From Auanema rhodensis (taxonomy: Eukaryota; Nematoda; Chromadorea; Rhabditida; Rhabditidae), in NCBI GenBank assembly GCA_964057225.1, contig OZ059898.1, positions 2,418,001 to 2,482,000 on the forward strand: DNA of 64,000 nt, given 5' to 3'. The position numbers and the translations under genes were made by a program. The notes beneath the pieces were generated by a model that did no database searches, was not told the origin of the DNA, and was given only the letters and a program-made list of their open reading frames with translations. Shown piece after piece: positions 26,325 through 41,066 of this stretch (positions are counted from its first letter, which is position 1; every line of letters begins with the position of its first letter).

Positions 26325-29132
26325 CATAACTAATTTTTGTATCAAGTGTTTCTCAATGTAATATAGTGCATTCGATGCGGATTTTTAAGCTGCGTCGATC
26401 TGTGTTATCAGATTTGCGCTAGCTTAAAAATGCACCGAGATATCAACTGATATAAGTTCACACTTATATCCTCGATTTTCACCCTGAAAAATTAATTTTT
26501 TCGTTGAATAACATTGTCCATCGTCTTTGCCTTGAAAAATGGAATCTAAAAACATCTACTTTTTGCTAAATTATTTTGAAATTTTTCGAAAAAATTTTTG
26601 TCAAAATGTTTTTGGAAGCAATGTTGAGTGTACATGGAAACTCAACATACACTAATGCATCATTTTTCAAACGATCATAACTAATTTTTGTATCAAGTGT
26701 TTCTTAATGTAGTATAGTGCATTCGATCCGGATTTTTAAGATGCGTCGATCTGTGTTATCAGATTTGCGCTAGCTTAAAAATGCACCGAGATATCAACTG
26801 ATATAAGTTCACACTTATATCCTCGATTTTCACCCTGAAGAAATAATTTTTTCGTTGAATAACATTGTCCATCGTCTTTGCCTTGAAAAAAGGAATCTAA
26901 AAACATCTACTTTTTGCTAAATTATTTTGAAATTTTTCGAAAAAATTTTTGTCAAAATGTTTTTGGAAGCAATGTTGAGTGTACATGGAAACTCAACATA
27001 CACTAATGCATCATTTTTCAAACGATCATAACTAATTTTTGTATTAAGCGTTTCTCAATGTAGTATAGTGCATTCGATGCGGATTTTTAAGCTGCGTCGA
27101 TCTGTGTTATCAGATTTGCGCTAGCTTAAAAATGCACCGAGATATCAACTGATATAAGTTCACACATATATACCCGATTTTCACCCTGAAGAATTAATTT
27201 TTTCGTTGAATAACATTGTCCATCGTCTTTGCCTTGAAAAAAGGAATCTAAAAACATCTACTTTTTGCTAAATTATTTTGAAATTTTTCGAAAAAATTTT
27301 TGTCAAAATGTTTTTGGAAGCAATGTTGAGTGTACATGGAAACTCAACATACACTAATGCATCATTTTTCAAACGATCATAACTAATTTTTGTATTAAGC
27401 GTTTCTCAAGGTAGTATAGTGCATTCGATGCGGATTTCAAAGCTGCGTCGATCTGTGTTATCAGATTTGCGCTAGCTTAAAAATGCACCGAGATATCAAC
27501 TGATATAAGTTCACACTTATATCCTCGATTTTCACCCTGAAGAAATAATTTTTTCGTTGAATAACATTGTCCATCGTCTTTGCCTTGAAAAAAGGAATCT
27601 AAAAACATCTACTTTTTGCTAAATTATTTTGAAATTTTTCGAAAAAATTTTTGTCAAAATGTTTTTGGAAGCAATGTTGAGTGTACATGGAAACTCAACA
27701 TACACTAATGCATCATTTTTCAAACGATCATAACTAATTTTTGTATCAAGCGTTTCTTAATGTAGTAAAGTGCATTCGATCCGGATTTTTAAGATGCGTC
27801 GATCTGTGTTATCAGATTTGCGCTAGCTTAAAAATGCACCGAGATATCAACTGATATAAGTTCACACTTATATCCTCGATTTTCACCCTGAAGAAATAAT
27901 TTCTTCGTTGAATAACATTGTCCATCGTCTTTGCCTTGAAAAAAGGAATCTAAAAACATCTACTTTTTGCTAAATTATTTTGAAATTTTTCGAAAAAATT
28001 TTTGTCAAAATGTTTTTGGAAGCAATGTTGAGTGTACATGGAAACTCAACATACACTAATGCATCATTTTTCAAACGATCATAACTAATTTTTGTATTAA
28101 GCGTTTCTCAATGTAGCATAGTGCATTCGATGCGGATTTTCAAGCTGCGTCGATCTGTGTTATCAGATTTGCGCTAGCTTAAAAATGCACCGAGATATCA
28201 ACTGATATAAGTTCACACATATATACCCGATTTTCACCCTGAAGAATTAATTTTTTCGTTGAATAACATTGTCCATCGTCTTTGCCTTGAAAAAAGGAAT
28301 CTAAAAACATCTACTTTTTGCTAAATTATTTTGAAATTTTTCGAAAAAATTTTTGTCAAAATGTTTTTGGAAGCAATGTTGAGTGTACATGGAAACTCAA
28401 CATACACTAATACATCATTTTTCAAACGATCATAACTAATTTTTGTATTAAGCGTTTCTCAAGGTAGTATAGTGCATTCGATGCGGATTTTAAAGCTGCG
28501 TCGATCTGTGTTATCAGATTTGCGCTAGCTTAAAAATGCACCGAGATATCAACTGATATAAGTTCACACTTATATCCTCGATTTTCACCCTGAAGAAATA
28601 ATTTTTTCGTTGAATAACATTGTCCATCGTCTTTGCCTTGAAAAAAGGAATCTAAAAACATCTACTTTTTGCTAAATTATTTTGAAATTTTTCGAAAAAA
28701 TTTTTGTCAAAATGTTTTTGGAAGCAATGTTGAGTGTACATGGAAACTCAACATACACTAATGCATCATTTTTCAAACGATCACAACTAATTTTTGTATC
28801 AAGCGTTTCTTAATGTAGTAAAGTGCATTCGATCCGGATTTTTAAGATGCGTCGATCTGTGTTATCAGATTTGCGCTAGCTTAAAAATGCACCGAGATAT
28901 CAACTGATATAAGTTCACACTTATATCCTCGATTTTCACCCTGAAGAAATAATTTCTTCGTTGAATAACATTGTCCATCGTCTTTGCCTTGAAAAAAGGA
29001 ATCTAAAAACATCTACTTTTTGCTAAATTATTTTGAAATTTTTCGAAAAAATTTTTGTCAAAATGTTTTTGGAAGCAATGTTGAGTGTACATGGAAACTC
29101 AACATACACTAATGCATCATTTTTCAAACGAT
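26325..29132. repeat. A-B'-I/F-G-D-F-G'-D segment
   Basis: Monomers 76 to 83. The monomer at 27027 is an I/F hybrid. The G at 27378 has C61 A62; the next one, at 28431, is the first G' (T61 A62), and every G-type monomer up to 37205 is then G'. The F at 28080 carries 333A, a variant otherwise confined to the dimer run just to the right. Confidence 0.8.
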
Positions 29133-30887
29133 CATAACTAATTTTTGTATTAAGCGTTTCTCAATGTAGTATAGTGCATTCGATGCGGATTTTTAAGCTG
29201 CGTCGATCTGTGTTATCAGATTTGCGCTAGCTTAAAAATGCACCGAGATATCAACTGATATAAGTTCACACTTATATCCTCGATTTTCACCCTGAAGAAT
29301 TAATTTTTTCGTTGAATAACATTGTCCATCGTCTTTGCCTTGAAAAATGGAATCTTAAAACATCTACTTTTTGCTAAATTATTTTGAAATTTTTCGAAAA
29401 AATTTTTGTCAAAATGTTTTTGGAAGCAATGTTGAGTGTACATGGAAACTCAACATACACTAATACATCATTTTTCAAACGATCATAACTAATTTTTGTA
29501 TTAAGCGTTTCTCAATGTAGTATAGTGCATTCGATGCGGATTTTTAAGCTGCGTCGATCTGTGTTATCAGATTTGCGCTAGCTTAAAAATGCACCGAGAT
29601 ATCAACTGATATAAGTTCACACTTATATCCTCGATTTTCACCCTGAAGAATTAATTTTTTCGTTGAATAACATTGTCCATCGTCTTTGCCTTGAAAAATG
29701 GAATCTAAAAACATCTACTTTTTGCTAAATTATTTTGAAATTTTTCGAAAAAATTTTTGTCAAAATGTTTTTGGAAGCAATGTTGAGTGTACATGGAAAC
29801 TCAACATACACTAATACATCATTTTTCAAACGATCATAACTAATTTTTGTATTAAGCGTTTCTCAATGTAGTATAGTGCATTCGATGCGGATTTTTAAGC
29901 TGCGTCGATCTGTGTTATCAGATTTGCGCTAGCTTAAAAATGCACCGAGATATCAACTGATATAAGTTCACACTTATATCCTCGATTTTCACCCTGAAGA
30001 ATTAATTTTTTCGTTGAATAACATTGTCCATCGTCTTTGCCTTGAAAAATGGAATCTTAAAACATCTACTTTTTGCTAAATTATTTTGAAATTTTTCGAA
30101 AAAATTTTTGTCAAAATGTTTTTGGAAGCAATGTTGAGTGTACATGGAAACTCAACATACACTAATACATCATTTTTCAAACGATCATAACTAATTTTTG
30201 TATTAAGCGTTTCTCAATGTAGTATAGTGCATTCGATGCGGATTTTTAAGCTGCGTCGATCTGTGTTATCAGATTTGCGCTAGCTTAAAAATGCACCGAG
30301 ATATCAACTGATATAAGTTCACACTTATATCCTCGATTTTCACCCTGAAGAATTAATTTTTTCGTTGAATAACATTGTCCATCGTCTTTGCCTTGAAAAA
30401 TGGAATCTAAAAACATCTACTTTTTGCTAAATTATTTTGAAATTTTTCGAAAAAATTTTTGTCAAAATGTTTTTGGAAGCAATGTTGAGTGTACATGGAA
30501 ACTCAACATACACTAATACATCATTTTTCAAACGATCATAACTAATTTTTGTATTAAGCGTTTCTCAATGTAGTATAGTGCATTCGATGCGGATTTTTAA
30601 GCTGCGTCGATCTGTGTTATCAGATTTGCGCTAGCTTAAAAATGCACCGAGATATCAACTGATATAAGTTCACACTTATATCCTCGATTTTCACCCTGAA
30701 GAATTAATTTTTTCGTTGAATAACATTGTCCATCGTCTTTGCCTTGAAAAATGGAATCTTAAAACATCTACTTTTTGCTAAATTATTTTGAAATTTTTCG
30801 AAAAAATTTTTGTCAAAATGTTTTTGGAAGCAATGTTGAGTGTACATGGAAACTCAACATACACTAATGCATCATTTTTCAAACGAT
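29133..30887. repeat. Type I run with 702-bp dimer alternation
   Basis: Monomers 84 to 88 are all type I. Position 224 alternates T, A, T, A, T along the run, so the repeating unit is a dimer. The first four carry 333A, changing the otherwise constant ATGCATC to ATACATC; the fifth has the usual G. By eye they differ in little else, which suggests recent local amplification. Confidence 0.85.
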
Positions 30888-33800
30888 CATAACTAATTTT
30901 TGTATCAAGTGTTTCTCAATGTAATATAGTGCATTCGATGCGGATTTTTAAGCTGCGTCGATCTGTGTTATCAGATTTGCGCTAGCTTAAAAATGCACCG
31001 AGATATCAACTGATATAAGTTCACACTTATATCCTCGATTTTCACCCTGAAAAATTAATTTTTTCGTTGAATAACATTGTCCATCGTCTTTGCCTTGAAA
31101 AATGGAATCTAAAAACATCTACTTTTTGCTAAATTATTTTGAAATTTTTCGAAAAAATTTTTGTCAAAATGTTTTTGGAAGCAATGTTGAGTGTACATGG
31201 AAACTCAACATACACTAATGCATCATTTTTCAAACGATCATAACTAATTTTTGTATCAAGCGTTTCTTAATGTAGTATAGTGCATTCGATCCGGATTTTT
31301 AAGATGCGTCGATCTGTGTTATCAGATTTGCGCTAGCTTAAAAATGCACCGAGATATCAACTGATATAAGTTCACACTTATATCCTCGATTTTCACCCTG
31401 AAGAAATAATTTTTTCGTTGAATAACATTGTCCATCGTCTTTGCCTTGAAAAAAGGAATCTAAAAACATCTACTTTTTGCTAAATTATTTTGAAATTTTT
31501 CGAAAAAATTTTTGTCAAAATGTTTTTGGAAGCAATGTTGAGTGTACATGGAAACTCAACATACACTAATGCATCATTTTTCAAACGATCATAACTAATT
31601 TTTGTATTAAGCGTTTCTCAAGGTAGTATAGTGCATTCGATGCGGATTTTAAAGCTGCGTCGATCTGTGTTATCAGATTTGCGCTAGCTTAAAAATGCAC
31701 CGAGATATCAACTGATATAAGTTCACACTTATATCCTCGATTTTCACCCTGAAGAAATAATTTTTTCGTTGAATAACATTGTCCATCGTCTTTGCCTTGA
31801 AAAAAGGAATCTAAAAACATCTACTTTTTGCTAAATTATTTTGAAATTTTTCGAAAAAATTTTTGTCAAAATGTTTTTGGAAGCAATGTTGAGTGTACAT
31901 GGAAACTCAACATACACTAATGCATCATTTTTCAAACGATCACAACTAATTTTTGTATCAAGCGTTTCTTAATGTAGTAAAGTGCATTCGATCCGGATTT
32001 TTAAGATGCGTCGATCTGTGTTATCAGATTTGCGCTAGCTTAAAAATGCACCGAGATATCAACTGATATAAGTTCACACTTATATCCTCGATTTTCACCC
32101 TGAAGAAATAATTTCTTCGTTGAATAACATTGTCCATCGTCTTTGCCTTGAAAAAAGGAATCTAAAAACATCTACTTTTTGCTAAATTATTTTGAAATTT
32201 TTCGAAAAAATTTTTGTCAAAATGTTTTTGGAAGCAATGTTGAGTGTACATGGAAACTCAACATACACTAATGCATCATTTTTCAAACGATCATAACTAA
32301 TTTTTGTATTAAGCGTTTCTCAATGTAGTATAGTGCATTCGATGCGGATTTTTAAGCTGCGTCGATCTGTGTTATCAGATTTGCGCTAGCTTAAAAATGC
32401 ACCGAGATATCAACTGATATAAGTTCACACTTATATCCTCGATTTTCACCCTGAAGAATTAATTTTTTCGTTGAATAACATTGTCCATCGTCTTTGCCTT
32501 GAAAAATGGAATCTTAAAACATCTACTTTTTGCTAAATTATTTTGAAATTTTCCGAAAAAATTTTTGTCAAAATGTTTTTGGAAGCAATGTTGAGTGTAC
32601 ATGGAAACTCAACATACACTAATGCATCATTTTTCAAACGATCATAACTAATTTTTGTATTAAGCGTTTCTCAATGTAGTATAGTGTATTCGATGCGGAT
32701 TTTTAAGCTGCGTCGATCTGTGTTATCAGATTTGCGCTAGCTTAAAAATGCACCGAGATATCAACTGATATAAGTTCACACTTATATCCTCGATTTTCAC
32801 CCTGAAGAATTAATTTTTTCGTTGAATAACATTGTCCATCGTCTTTGCCTTGAAAAATGGAATCTTAAAACATCTACTTTTTGCTAAATTATTTTGAAAT
32901 TTTTCGAAAAAATTTTTGTCAAAATGTTTTTGGAAGCAATGTTGAGTGTACATGGAAACTCAACATACACTAATGCATCATTTTTCAAACGATCATAACT
33001 AATTTTTGTATCAAGCGTTTCTTAATGTAGTATAGTGCATTCGATCCGGATTTTTAAGATGCGTCGATCTGTGTTATCAGATTTGCGCTAGCTTAAAAAT
33101 GCACCGAGATATCAACTGATATAAGTTCACACTTATATCCTCGATTTTCACCCTGAAGAAATAATTTTTTCGTTGAATAACATTGTCCATCGTCTTTGCC
33201 TTGAGAAAAGGAATCTAAAAACATCTACTTTTTGCTAAATTATTTTGAAATTTTTCGAAAAAATTTTTGTCAAAATGTTTTTGGAAGCAATGTTGAGTGT
33301 ACATGGAAACTCAACATACACTAATGCATCATTTTTCAAACGATCATAACTAATTTTTGTATTAAGCGTTTCTCAAGGTAGTATAGTGCATTCGATGCGG
33401 ATTTTAAAGCTGCGTCGATCTGTGTTATCAGATTTGCGCTAGCTTAAAAATGCACCGAGATATCAACTGATATAAGTTCACACTTATATCCTCGATTTTC
33501 ACCCTGAAGAAATAATTTTTTCGTTGAATAACATTGTCCATCGTCTTTGCCTTGAAAAAAGGAATCTAAAAACATCTACTTTTTGCTAAATTATTTTGAA
33601 ATTTTTCGAAAAAATTTTTGTCAAAATGTTTTTGGAAGCAATGTTGAGTGTACATGGAAACTCAACATACACTAATGCATCATTTTTCAAACGATCACAA
33701 CTAACTTTTGTATCAAGCGTTTCTTAATGTAGTAAAGTGCATTCGATCCGGATTTTTAAGATGCGTCGATCTGTGTTATCAGATTTGCGCTAGCTTAAAA

Positions 33801-34748
33801 ATGCACCGAGATATCAACTGATATAAGTTCACACTTATATCCTCGATTTTCACCCTGAAGAAATAATTTCTTCGTTGAATAACATTGTCCATCGTCTTTG
33901 CCTTGAAAAAAGGAATCTAAAAACATCTACTTTTTGCTAAATTATTTTGAAATTTTTCGAAAAAATTTTTGTCAAAATGTTTTTGGAAGCAATGTTGAGT
34001 GTACATGGAAACTCAACATACACTAATGCATCATTTTTCAAACGATCATAACTTATTTTTGTATTAAGCGTTTTTCAATGTAGTATAGTGCATTCGATGC
34101 GGATTTTTAAGCTGCGTCGATCTGTGTTATCAGATTTGCGCTAGCTTAAAAATGCACCGAGATATCAACTGATATAAGTTCACACTTATATCCTCGATTT
34201 TCACCCTGAAGAATTAATTTTTTCGTTGAATAACATTGTCCATCGTCTTTGCCTTGAAAAATGGAATCTTAAAACATCTACTTTTTGCTAAATTATTTTG
34301 AAATTTTCCGAAAAAATTTTTGTCAAAATGTTTTTGGAAGCAATGTTGAGTGTACATGGAAACTCAACATACACTAATGCATCATTTTTCAAACGATCAT
34401 AACTAATTTTTGTATTAAGCGTTTCTCAATGTAGTATAGTGTATTCGATGCGGATTTTTAAGCTGCGTCGATCTGTGTTATCAGATTTGCGCTAGCTTAA
34501 AAATGCACCGAGATATCAACTGATATAAGTTCACACTTATATCCTCGATTTTCACCCTGAAGAATTAATTTTTTCGTTGAATAACATTGTCCATCGTCTT
34601 TGCCTTGAAAAATGGAATCTAAAAACATCTACTTTTTGCTAAATTATTTTGAAATTTTTCGAAAAAATTTTTGTCAAAATGTTTTTGGAAGCAATGTTGA
34701 GTGTACATGGAAACTCAACATACACTAATGCATCATTTTTCAAACGAT
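30888..34748. repeat. A, then two copies of five-monomer B-G'-D-I-E
   Basis: Monomers 90-94 (31239-32993) and 95-99 (32994-34748) repeat with a 1755-bp period. The I members (32292, 34047) share 262C, which marks this multimer family; the I at 34047 also has T8 and T28. The B at 32994 has G212, and the D at 33696 has a private change near position 11. Confidence 0.85.
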
Positions 34749-37700
34749 CATAACTAATTTTTGTATCAAGCGTTTCTTAATGTAGTATAGTGCATTCGAT
34801 CCGGATTTTTAAGATGCGTCGATCTGTGTTATCAGATTTGCGCTAGCTTAAAAATGCACCGAGATATCAACTGATATAAGTTCACACTTATATCCTCGAT
34901 TTTCACCCTGAAAAATTAATTTTTTCGTTGAATAACATTGTCCATCGTCTTTGCCTTGAAAAATGGAATCTAAAAACATCTACTTTTTGCTAAATTATTT
35001 TGAAATTTTTCGAAAAAATTTTTGTCAAAATGTTTTTGGAAGCAATGTTGAGTGTACATGGAAACTCAACATACACTAATGCATCATTTTTCAAACGATC
35101 ATAACTAATTTTTGTATCAAGTGTTTCTCAATGTAATATAGTGCATTCGATGCGGATTTTTAAGCTGCGTCGATCTGTGTTATCAGATTTGCGCTAGCTT
35201 AAAAATGCACCGAGATATCAACTGATATAAGTTCACACTTATATCCTCGATTTTCACCCTGAAAAATTAATTTTTTCGTTGAATAACATTGTCCATCGTC
35301 TTTGCCTTGAAAAATGGAATCTAAAAACATCTACTTTTTGCTAAATTATTTTGAAATTTTTCGAAAAAATTTTTGTCAAAATGTTTTTGGAAGCAATGTT
35401 GAGTGTACATGGAAACTCAACATACACTAATGCATCATTTTTCAAACGATCATAACTAATTTTTGTATCAAGCGTTTCTTAATGTAGTATAGTGCATTCG
35501 ATCCGGATTTTTAAGATGCGTCGATCTGTGTTATCAGATTTGCGCTAGCTTAAAAATGCACCGAGATATCAACTGATATAAGTTCACACTTATATCCTCG
35601 ATTTTCACCCTGAAGAAATAATTTTTTCGTTGAATAACATTGTCCATCGTCTTTGCCTTGAAAAAAGGAATCTAAAAACATCTACTTTTTGCTAAATTAT
35701 TTTGAAATTTTTCGAAAAAATTTTTGTCAAAATGTTTTTGGAAGCAATGTTGAGTGTACATGGAAACTCAACATACACTAATGCATCATTTTTCAAACGA
35801 TCATAACTAATTTTTGTATTAAGCGTTTCTCAAGGTAGTATAGTGCATTCGATGCGGATTTTAAAGCTGCGTCGATCTGTGTTATCAGATTTGCGCTAGC
35901 TTAAAAATGCACCGAGATATCAACTGATATAAGTTCACACTTATATCCTCGATTTTCACCCTGAAGAAATAATTTTTTCGTTGAATAACATTGTCCATCG
36001 TCTTTGCCTTGAAAAAAGGAATCTAAAAACATCTACTTTTTGCTAAATTATTTTGAAATTTTTCGAAAAAATTTTTGTCAAAATGTTTTTGGAAGCAATG
36101 TTGAGTGTACATGGAAACTCAACATACACTAATGCATCATTTTTCAAACGATCACAACTAATTTTTGTATCAAGCGTTTCTTAATGTAGTAAAGTGCATT
36201 CGATCCGGATTTTTAAGATGCGTCGATCTGTGTTATCAGATTTGCGCTAGCTTAAAAATGCACCGAGATATCAACTGATATAAGTTCACACTTATATCCT
36301 CGATTTTCACCCTGAAGAAATAATTTCTTCGTTGAATAACATTGTCCATCGTCTTTGCCTTGAAAAAAGGAATCTAAAAACATCTACTTTTTGCTAAATT
36401 ATTTTGAAATTTTTCGAAAAAATTTTTGTCAAAATGTTTTTGGAAGCAATGTTGAGTGTACATGGAAACTCAACATACACTAATGCATCATTTTTCAAAC
36501 GATCATAACTAATTTTTGTATCAAGCGTTTCTTAATGTAGTATAGTGCATTCGATCCGGATTTTTAAGATGCGTCGATCTGTGTTATCAGATTTGCGCTA
36601 GCTTAAAAATGCACCGAGATATCAACTGATATAAGTTCACACTTATATCCTCGATTTTCACCCTGAAGAAATAATTTTTTCGTTGAATAACATTGTCCAT
36701 CGTCTTTGCCTTGAAAAAAGGAATCTAAAAACATCTACTTTTTGCTAAATTATTTTGAAATTTTTCGAAAAAATTTTTGTCAAAATGTTTTTGGAAGCAA
36801 TGTTGAGTGTACATGGAAACTCAACATACACTAATGCATCATTTTTCAAACGATCATAACTAATTTTTGTATTAAGCGTTTCTCAAGGTAGTATAGTGCA
36901 TTCGATGCGGATTTTAAAGCTGCGTCGATCTGTGTTATCAGATTTGCGCTAGCTTAAAAATGCACCGAGATATCAACTGATATAAGTTCACACTTATATC
37001 CTCGATTTTCACCCTGAAGAAATAATTTTTTCGTTGAATAACATTGTCCATCGTCTTTGCCTTGAAAAAAGGAATCTAAAAACATCTACTTTTTGCTGAA
37101 TTATTTTGAAATTTTTCGAAAAAATTTTTGTCAAAATGTTTTTGGAAGCAATGTTGAGTGTACATGGAAACTCAACATACACTAATGCATCATTTTTCAA
37201 ACGATCACAACTAATTTTTGTATCAAGCGTTTCTTAATGTAGTAAAGTGCATTCGATCCGGATTTTTAAGATGCGTCGATCTGTGTTATCAGATTTGCGC
37301 TAGCTTAAAAATGCACCGAGATATCAACTGATATAAGTTCACACTTATATCCTCGATTTTCACCCTGAAGAAATAATTTCTTCGTTGAATAACATTGTCC
37401 ATCGTCTTTGCCTTGAAAAAAGGAATCTAAAAACATCTACTTTTTGCTAAATTATTTTGAAATTTTTCGAAAAAATTTTTGTCAAAATGTTTTTGGAAGC
37501 AATGTTGAGTGTACATGGAAACTCAACATACACTAATGCATCATTTTTCAAACGATCATAACTAATTTTTGTATTAAGCGTTTCTCAATGTAGTATAGTG
37601 CATTCGATGCGGATTTTTAAGCTGCGTCGATCTGTGTTATCAGATTTGCGCTAGCTTAAAAATGCACCGAGATATCAACTGATATAAGTTCACACTTATA

Positions 37701-38258
37701 TCCTCGATTTTCACCCTGAAGAATTAATTTTTTCGTTGAATAACATTGTCCATCGTCTTTGCCTTGAAAAATGGAATCTTAAAACATCTACTTTTTGCTA
37801 AATTATTTTGAAATTTTCCGAAAAAATTTTTGTCAAAATGTTTTTGGAAGCAATGTTGAGTGTACATGGAAACTCAACATACACTAATGCATCATTTTTC
37901 AAACGATCATAACTAATTTTTGTATTAAGCGTTTCTCAATGTAGTATAGTGTATTCGATGCGGATTTTTAAGCTGCGTCGATCTGTGTTATCAGATTTGC
38001 GCTAGCTTAAAAATGCACCGAGATATCAACTGATATAAGTTCACACTTATATCCTCGATTTTCACCCTGAAGAATTAATTTTTTCGTTGAATAACATTGT
38101 CCATCGTCTTTGCCTTGAAAAATGGAATCTTAAAACATCTACTTTTTGCTAAATTATTTTGAAATTTTTCGAAAAAATTTTTGTCAAAATGTTTTTGGAA
38201 GCAATGTTGAGTGTACATGGAAACTCAACATACACTAATGCATCATTTTTCAAACGAT
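34749..38258. repeat. B-A-B-G'-D then B-G'-D-I-E
   Basis: Monomers 100 to 109. The five-monomer unit continues but is disturbed: B and A precede a copy that stops after D (to 36503), and a full copy follows at 36504-38258. Its I member (37557) again has 262C. The first B (34749) has an A-type second half. A private G at monomer position 244 of the G' at 36855 removes a reverse-strand TAG and gives a chance open frame (37009-37200). Confidence 0.8.
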
Positions 38259-38960
38259 CATAACTAATTTTTGTATCAAGTGTTTCTCAATGTAATATAG
38301 TGCATTCGATGCGGATTTTTAAGCTGCGTCGATCTGTGTTATCAGATTTGCGCTAGCTTAAAAATGCACCGAGATATCAACTGATATAAGTTCACACATA
38401 TATACCCGATTTTCACCCTGAAGAATTAATTTTTTCGTTGAATAACATTGTCCATCGTCTTTGCCTTGAAAAAAGGAATCTAAAAACATCTACTTTTTGC
38501 TAAATTATTTTGAAATTTTTCGAAAAAATTTTTGTCAAAATGTTTTTGGAAGCAATGTTGAGTGTACATGGAAACTCAACATACACTAATGCATCATTTT
38601 TCAAACGATCATAACTAATTTTTGTATCAAGTGTTTCTCAATGTAATATAGTGCATTCGATGCGGATTTTTAAGCTGCGTCGATCTGTGTTATCAGATTT
38701 GCGCTAGCTTAAAAATGCACCGAGATATCAACTGATATAAGTTCACACATATATACCCGATTTTCACCCTGAAGAATTAATTTTTTCGTTGAATAACATT
38801 GTCCATCGTCTTTGCCTTGAAAAAAGGAATCTAAAAACATCTACTTTTTGCTAAATTATTTTGAAATTTTTCGAAAAAATTTTTGTCAAAATGTTTTTGG
38901 AAGCAATGTTGAGTGTACATGGAAACTCAACATACACTAATGCATCATTTTTCAAACGAT
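38259..38960. repeat. Two tandem A/F hybrid monomers, identical by eye
   Basis: Monomers 110 and 111 both have an A left half (T23, A37) and an F right half (140A, 146A, 148C, 165G, 216A). I found no difference between them, so they are probably a very recent single-monomer duplication. Confidence 0.8.
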
Positions 38961-41066
38961 CACAACTAATTTTTGTATCAAGCGTTTCTTAATGTAGTAA
39001 AGTGCATTCGATCCGGATTTTTAAGATGCGTCGATCTGTGTTATCAGATTTGCGCTAGCTTTAAAATGCACCGAGATATCAACTGATATAAGTTCACACT
39101 TATATCCTCGATTTTCACCCTGAAGAAATAATTTCTTCGTTGAATAACATTGTTTATCGTCTTTGCCTTGAAAAAAGGAATCTAAAAACATCTACTTTTT
39201 GCTAAATTATTTTGAAATTTTTCGAAAAAATTTTTGTCAAAATGTTTTTGGAAGCAATGTTGAGTGTACATGGAAACTCAACATACACTAATGCATCATT
39301 TTTCAAACGATCATAACTAATTTTTGTATTAAGCGTTTCTCAATGTAGTATAGTGCATTCGATGCGGATTTTTAAGCTGCGTCGATCTGTGTTATCAGAT
39401 TTGCGCTAGCTTAAAAATGCACCGAGATATCAACTGATATAAGTTCACACTTATATCCTCGATTTTCACCCTGAAGAATTAATTTTTTCGTTGAATAACA
39501 TTGTCCATCGTCTTTGCCTTGAAAAATGGAATCTTAAAACATCTACTTTTTGCTAAATTATTTTGAAATTTTCCGAAAAAATTTTTGTCAAAATGTTTTT
39601 GGAAGCAATGTTGAGTGTACATGGAAACTCAACATACACTAATGCATCATTTTTCAAACGATCATAACTAATTTTTGTATTAAGCGTTTCTCAATGTAGT
39701 ATAGTGTATTCGATGCGGATTTTTAAGCTGCGTCGATCTGTGTTATCAGATTTGCGCTAGCTTAAAAATGCACCGAGATATCAACTGATATAAGTTCACA
39801 CTTATATCCTCGATTTTCACCCTGAAGAATTAATTTTTTCGTTGAATAACATTGTCCATCGTCTTTGCCTTGAAAAATGGAATCTTAAAACATCTACTTT
39901 TTGCTAAATTATTTTGAAATTTTTCGAAAAAATTTTTGTCAAAATGTTTTTGGAAGCAATGTTGAGTGTACATGGAAACTCAACATACACTAATGCATCA
40001 TTTTTCAAACGATCATAACTAATTTTTGTATCAAGTGTTTCTCAATGTAATATAGTGCATTCGATGCGGATTTTTAAGCTGCGTCGATCTGTGTTATCAG
40101 ATTTGCGCTAGCTTAAAAATGCACCGAGATATCAACTGATATAAGTTCACACTTATATCCTCGATTTTCACCCTGAAAAATTAATTTTTTCGTTGAATAA
40201 CATTGTCCATCGTCTTTGCCTTGAAAAATGGAATCTAAAAACATCTACTTTTTGCTAAATTATTTTGAAATTTTTCGAAAAAATTTTTGTCAAAATGTTT
40301 TTGGAAGCAATGTTGAGTGTACATGGAAACTCAACATACACTAATGCATCATTTTTCAAACGATCATAACTAATTTTTGTATCAAGCGTTTCTTAATGTA
40401 GTATAGTGCATTCGATCCGGATTTTTAAGATGCGTCGATCTGTGTTATCAGATTTGCGCTAGCTTAAAAATGCACCGAGATATCAACTGATATAAGTTCA
40501 CACTTATATCCTCGATTTTCACCCTGAAGAAATAATTTTTTCGTTGAATAACATTGTCCATCGTCTTTGCCTTGAAAAATGGAATCTTAAAACATCTACT
40601 TTTTGCTAAATTATTTTGAAATTTTCCGAAAAAATTTTTGTCAAAATGTTTTTGGAAGCAATGTTGAGTGTACATGGAAACTCAACATACACTAATGCAT
40701 CATTTTTCAAACGATCATAACTAATTTTTGTATTAAGCGTTTCTCAATGTAGTATAGTGTATTCGATGCGGATTTTTAAGCTGCGTCGATCTGTGTTATC
40801 AGATTTGCGCTAGCTTAAAAATGCACCGAGATATCAACTGATATAAGTTCACACTTATATCCTCGATTTTCACCCTGAAGAAATAATTTTTTCGTTGAAT
40901 AACATTGTCCATCGTCTTTGCCTTGAAAAAAGGAATCTAAAAACATCTACTTTTTGCTAAATTATTTTGAAATTTTTCGAAAAAATTTTTGTCAAAATGT
41001 TTTTGGAAGCAATGTTGAGTGTACATGGAAACTCAACATACACTAATGCATCATTTTTCAAACGAT
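38961..41066. repeat. D-I-E-A plus two mosaic monomers
   Basis: Monomers 112 to 117. D-I-E (38961-40013) is the right part of the preceding five-monomer unit, with 262C in I. The monomer at 40365 is B up to 168A and then I-like (216T, 224T, 262C), so its junction lies between 168 and 216. The next, at 40716, is E on the left and B-like on the right. Together they look like products of unequal exchange. Confidence 0.8.

Noticed and set aside
37009-37200. Open reading frame of 63 codons on the reverse strand
   Set aside because: It begins at TTG, not ATG, and is opened by one private change (G at monomer position 244) that removes a TAG present in the neighbouring monomers. It is a chance frame in satellite DNA.
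40448-40675. Open reading frame of 75 codons on the reverse strand, repeated in five other monomers
   Set aside because: It exists only where two stop codons are removed by common satellite variants (224T and 168A or 170G). It has no recognisable domain, its composition follows the AT-rich repeat, and most monomers of the array have it closed.
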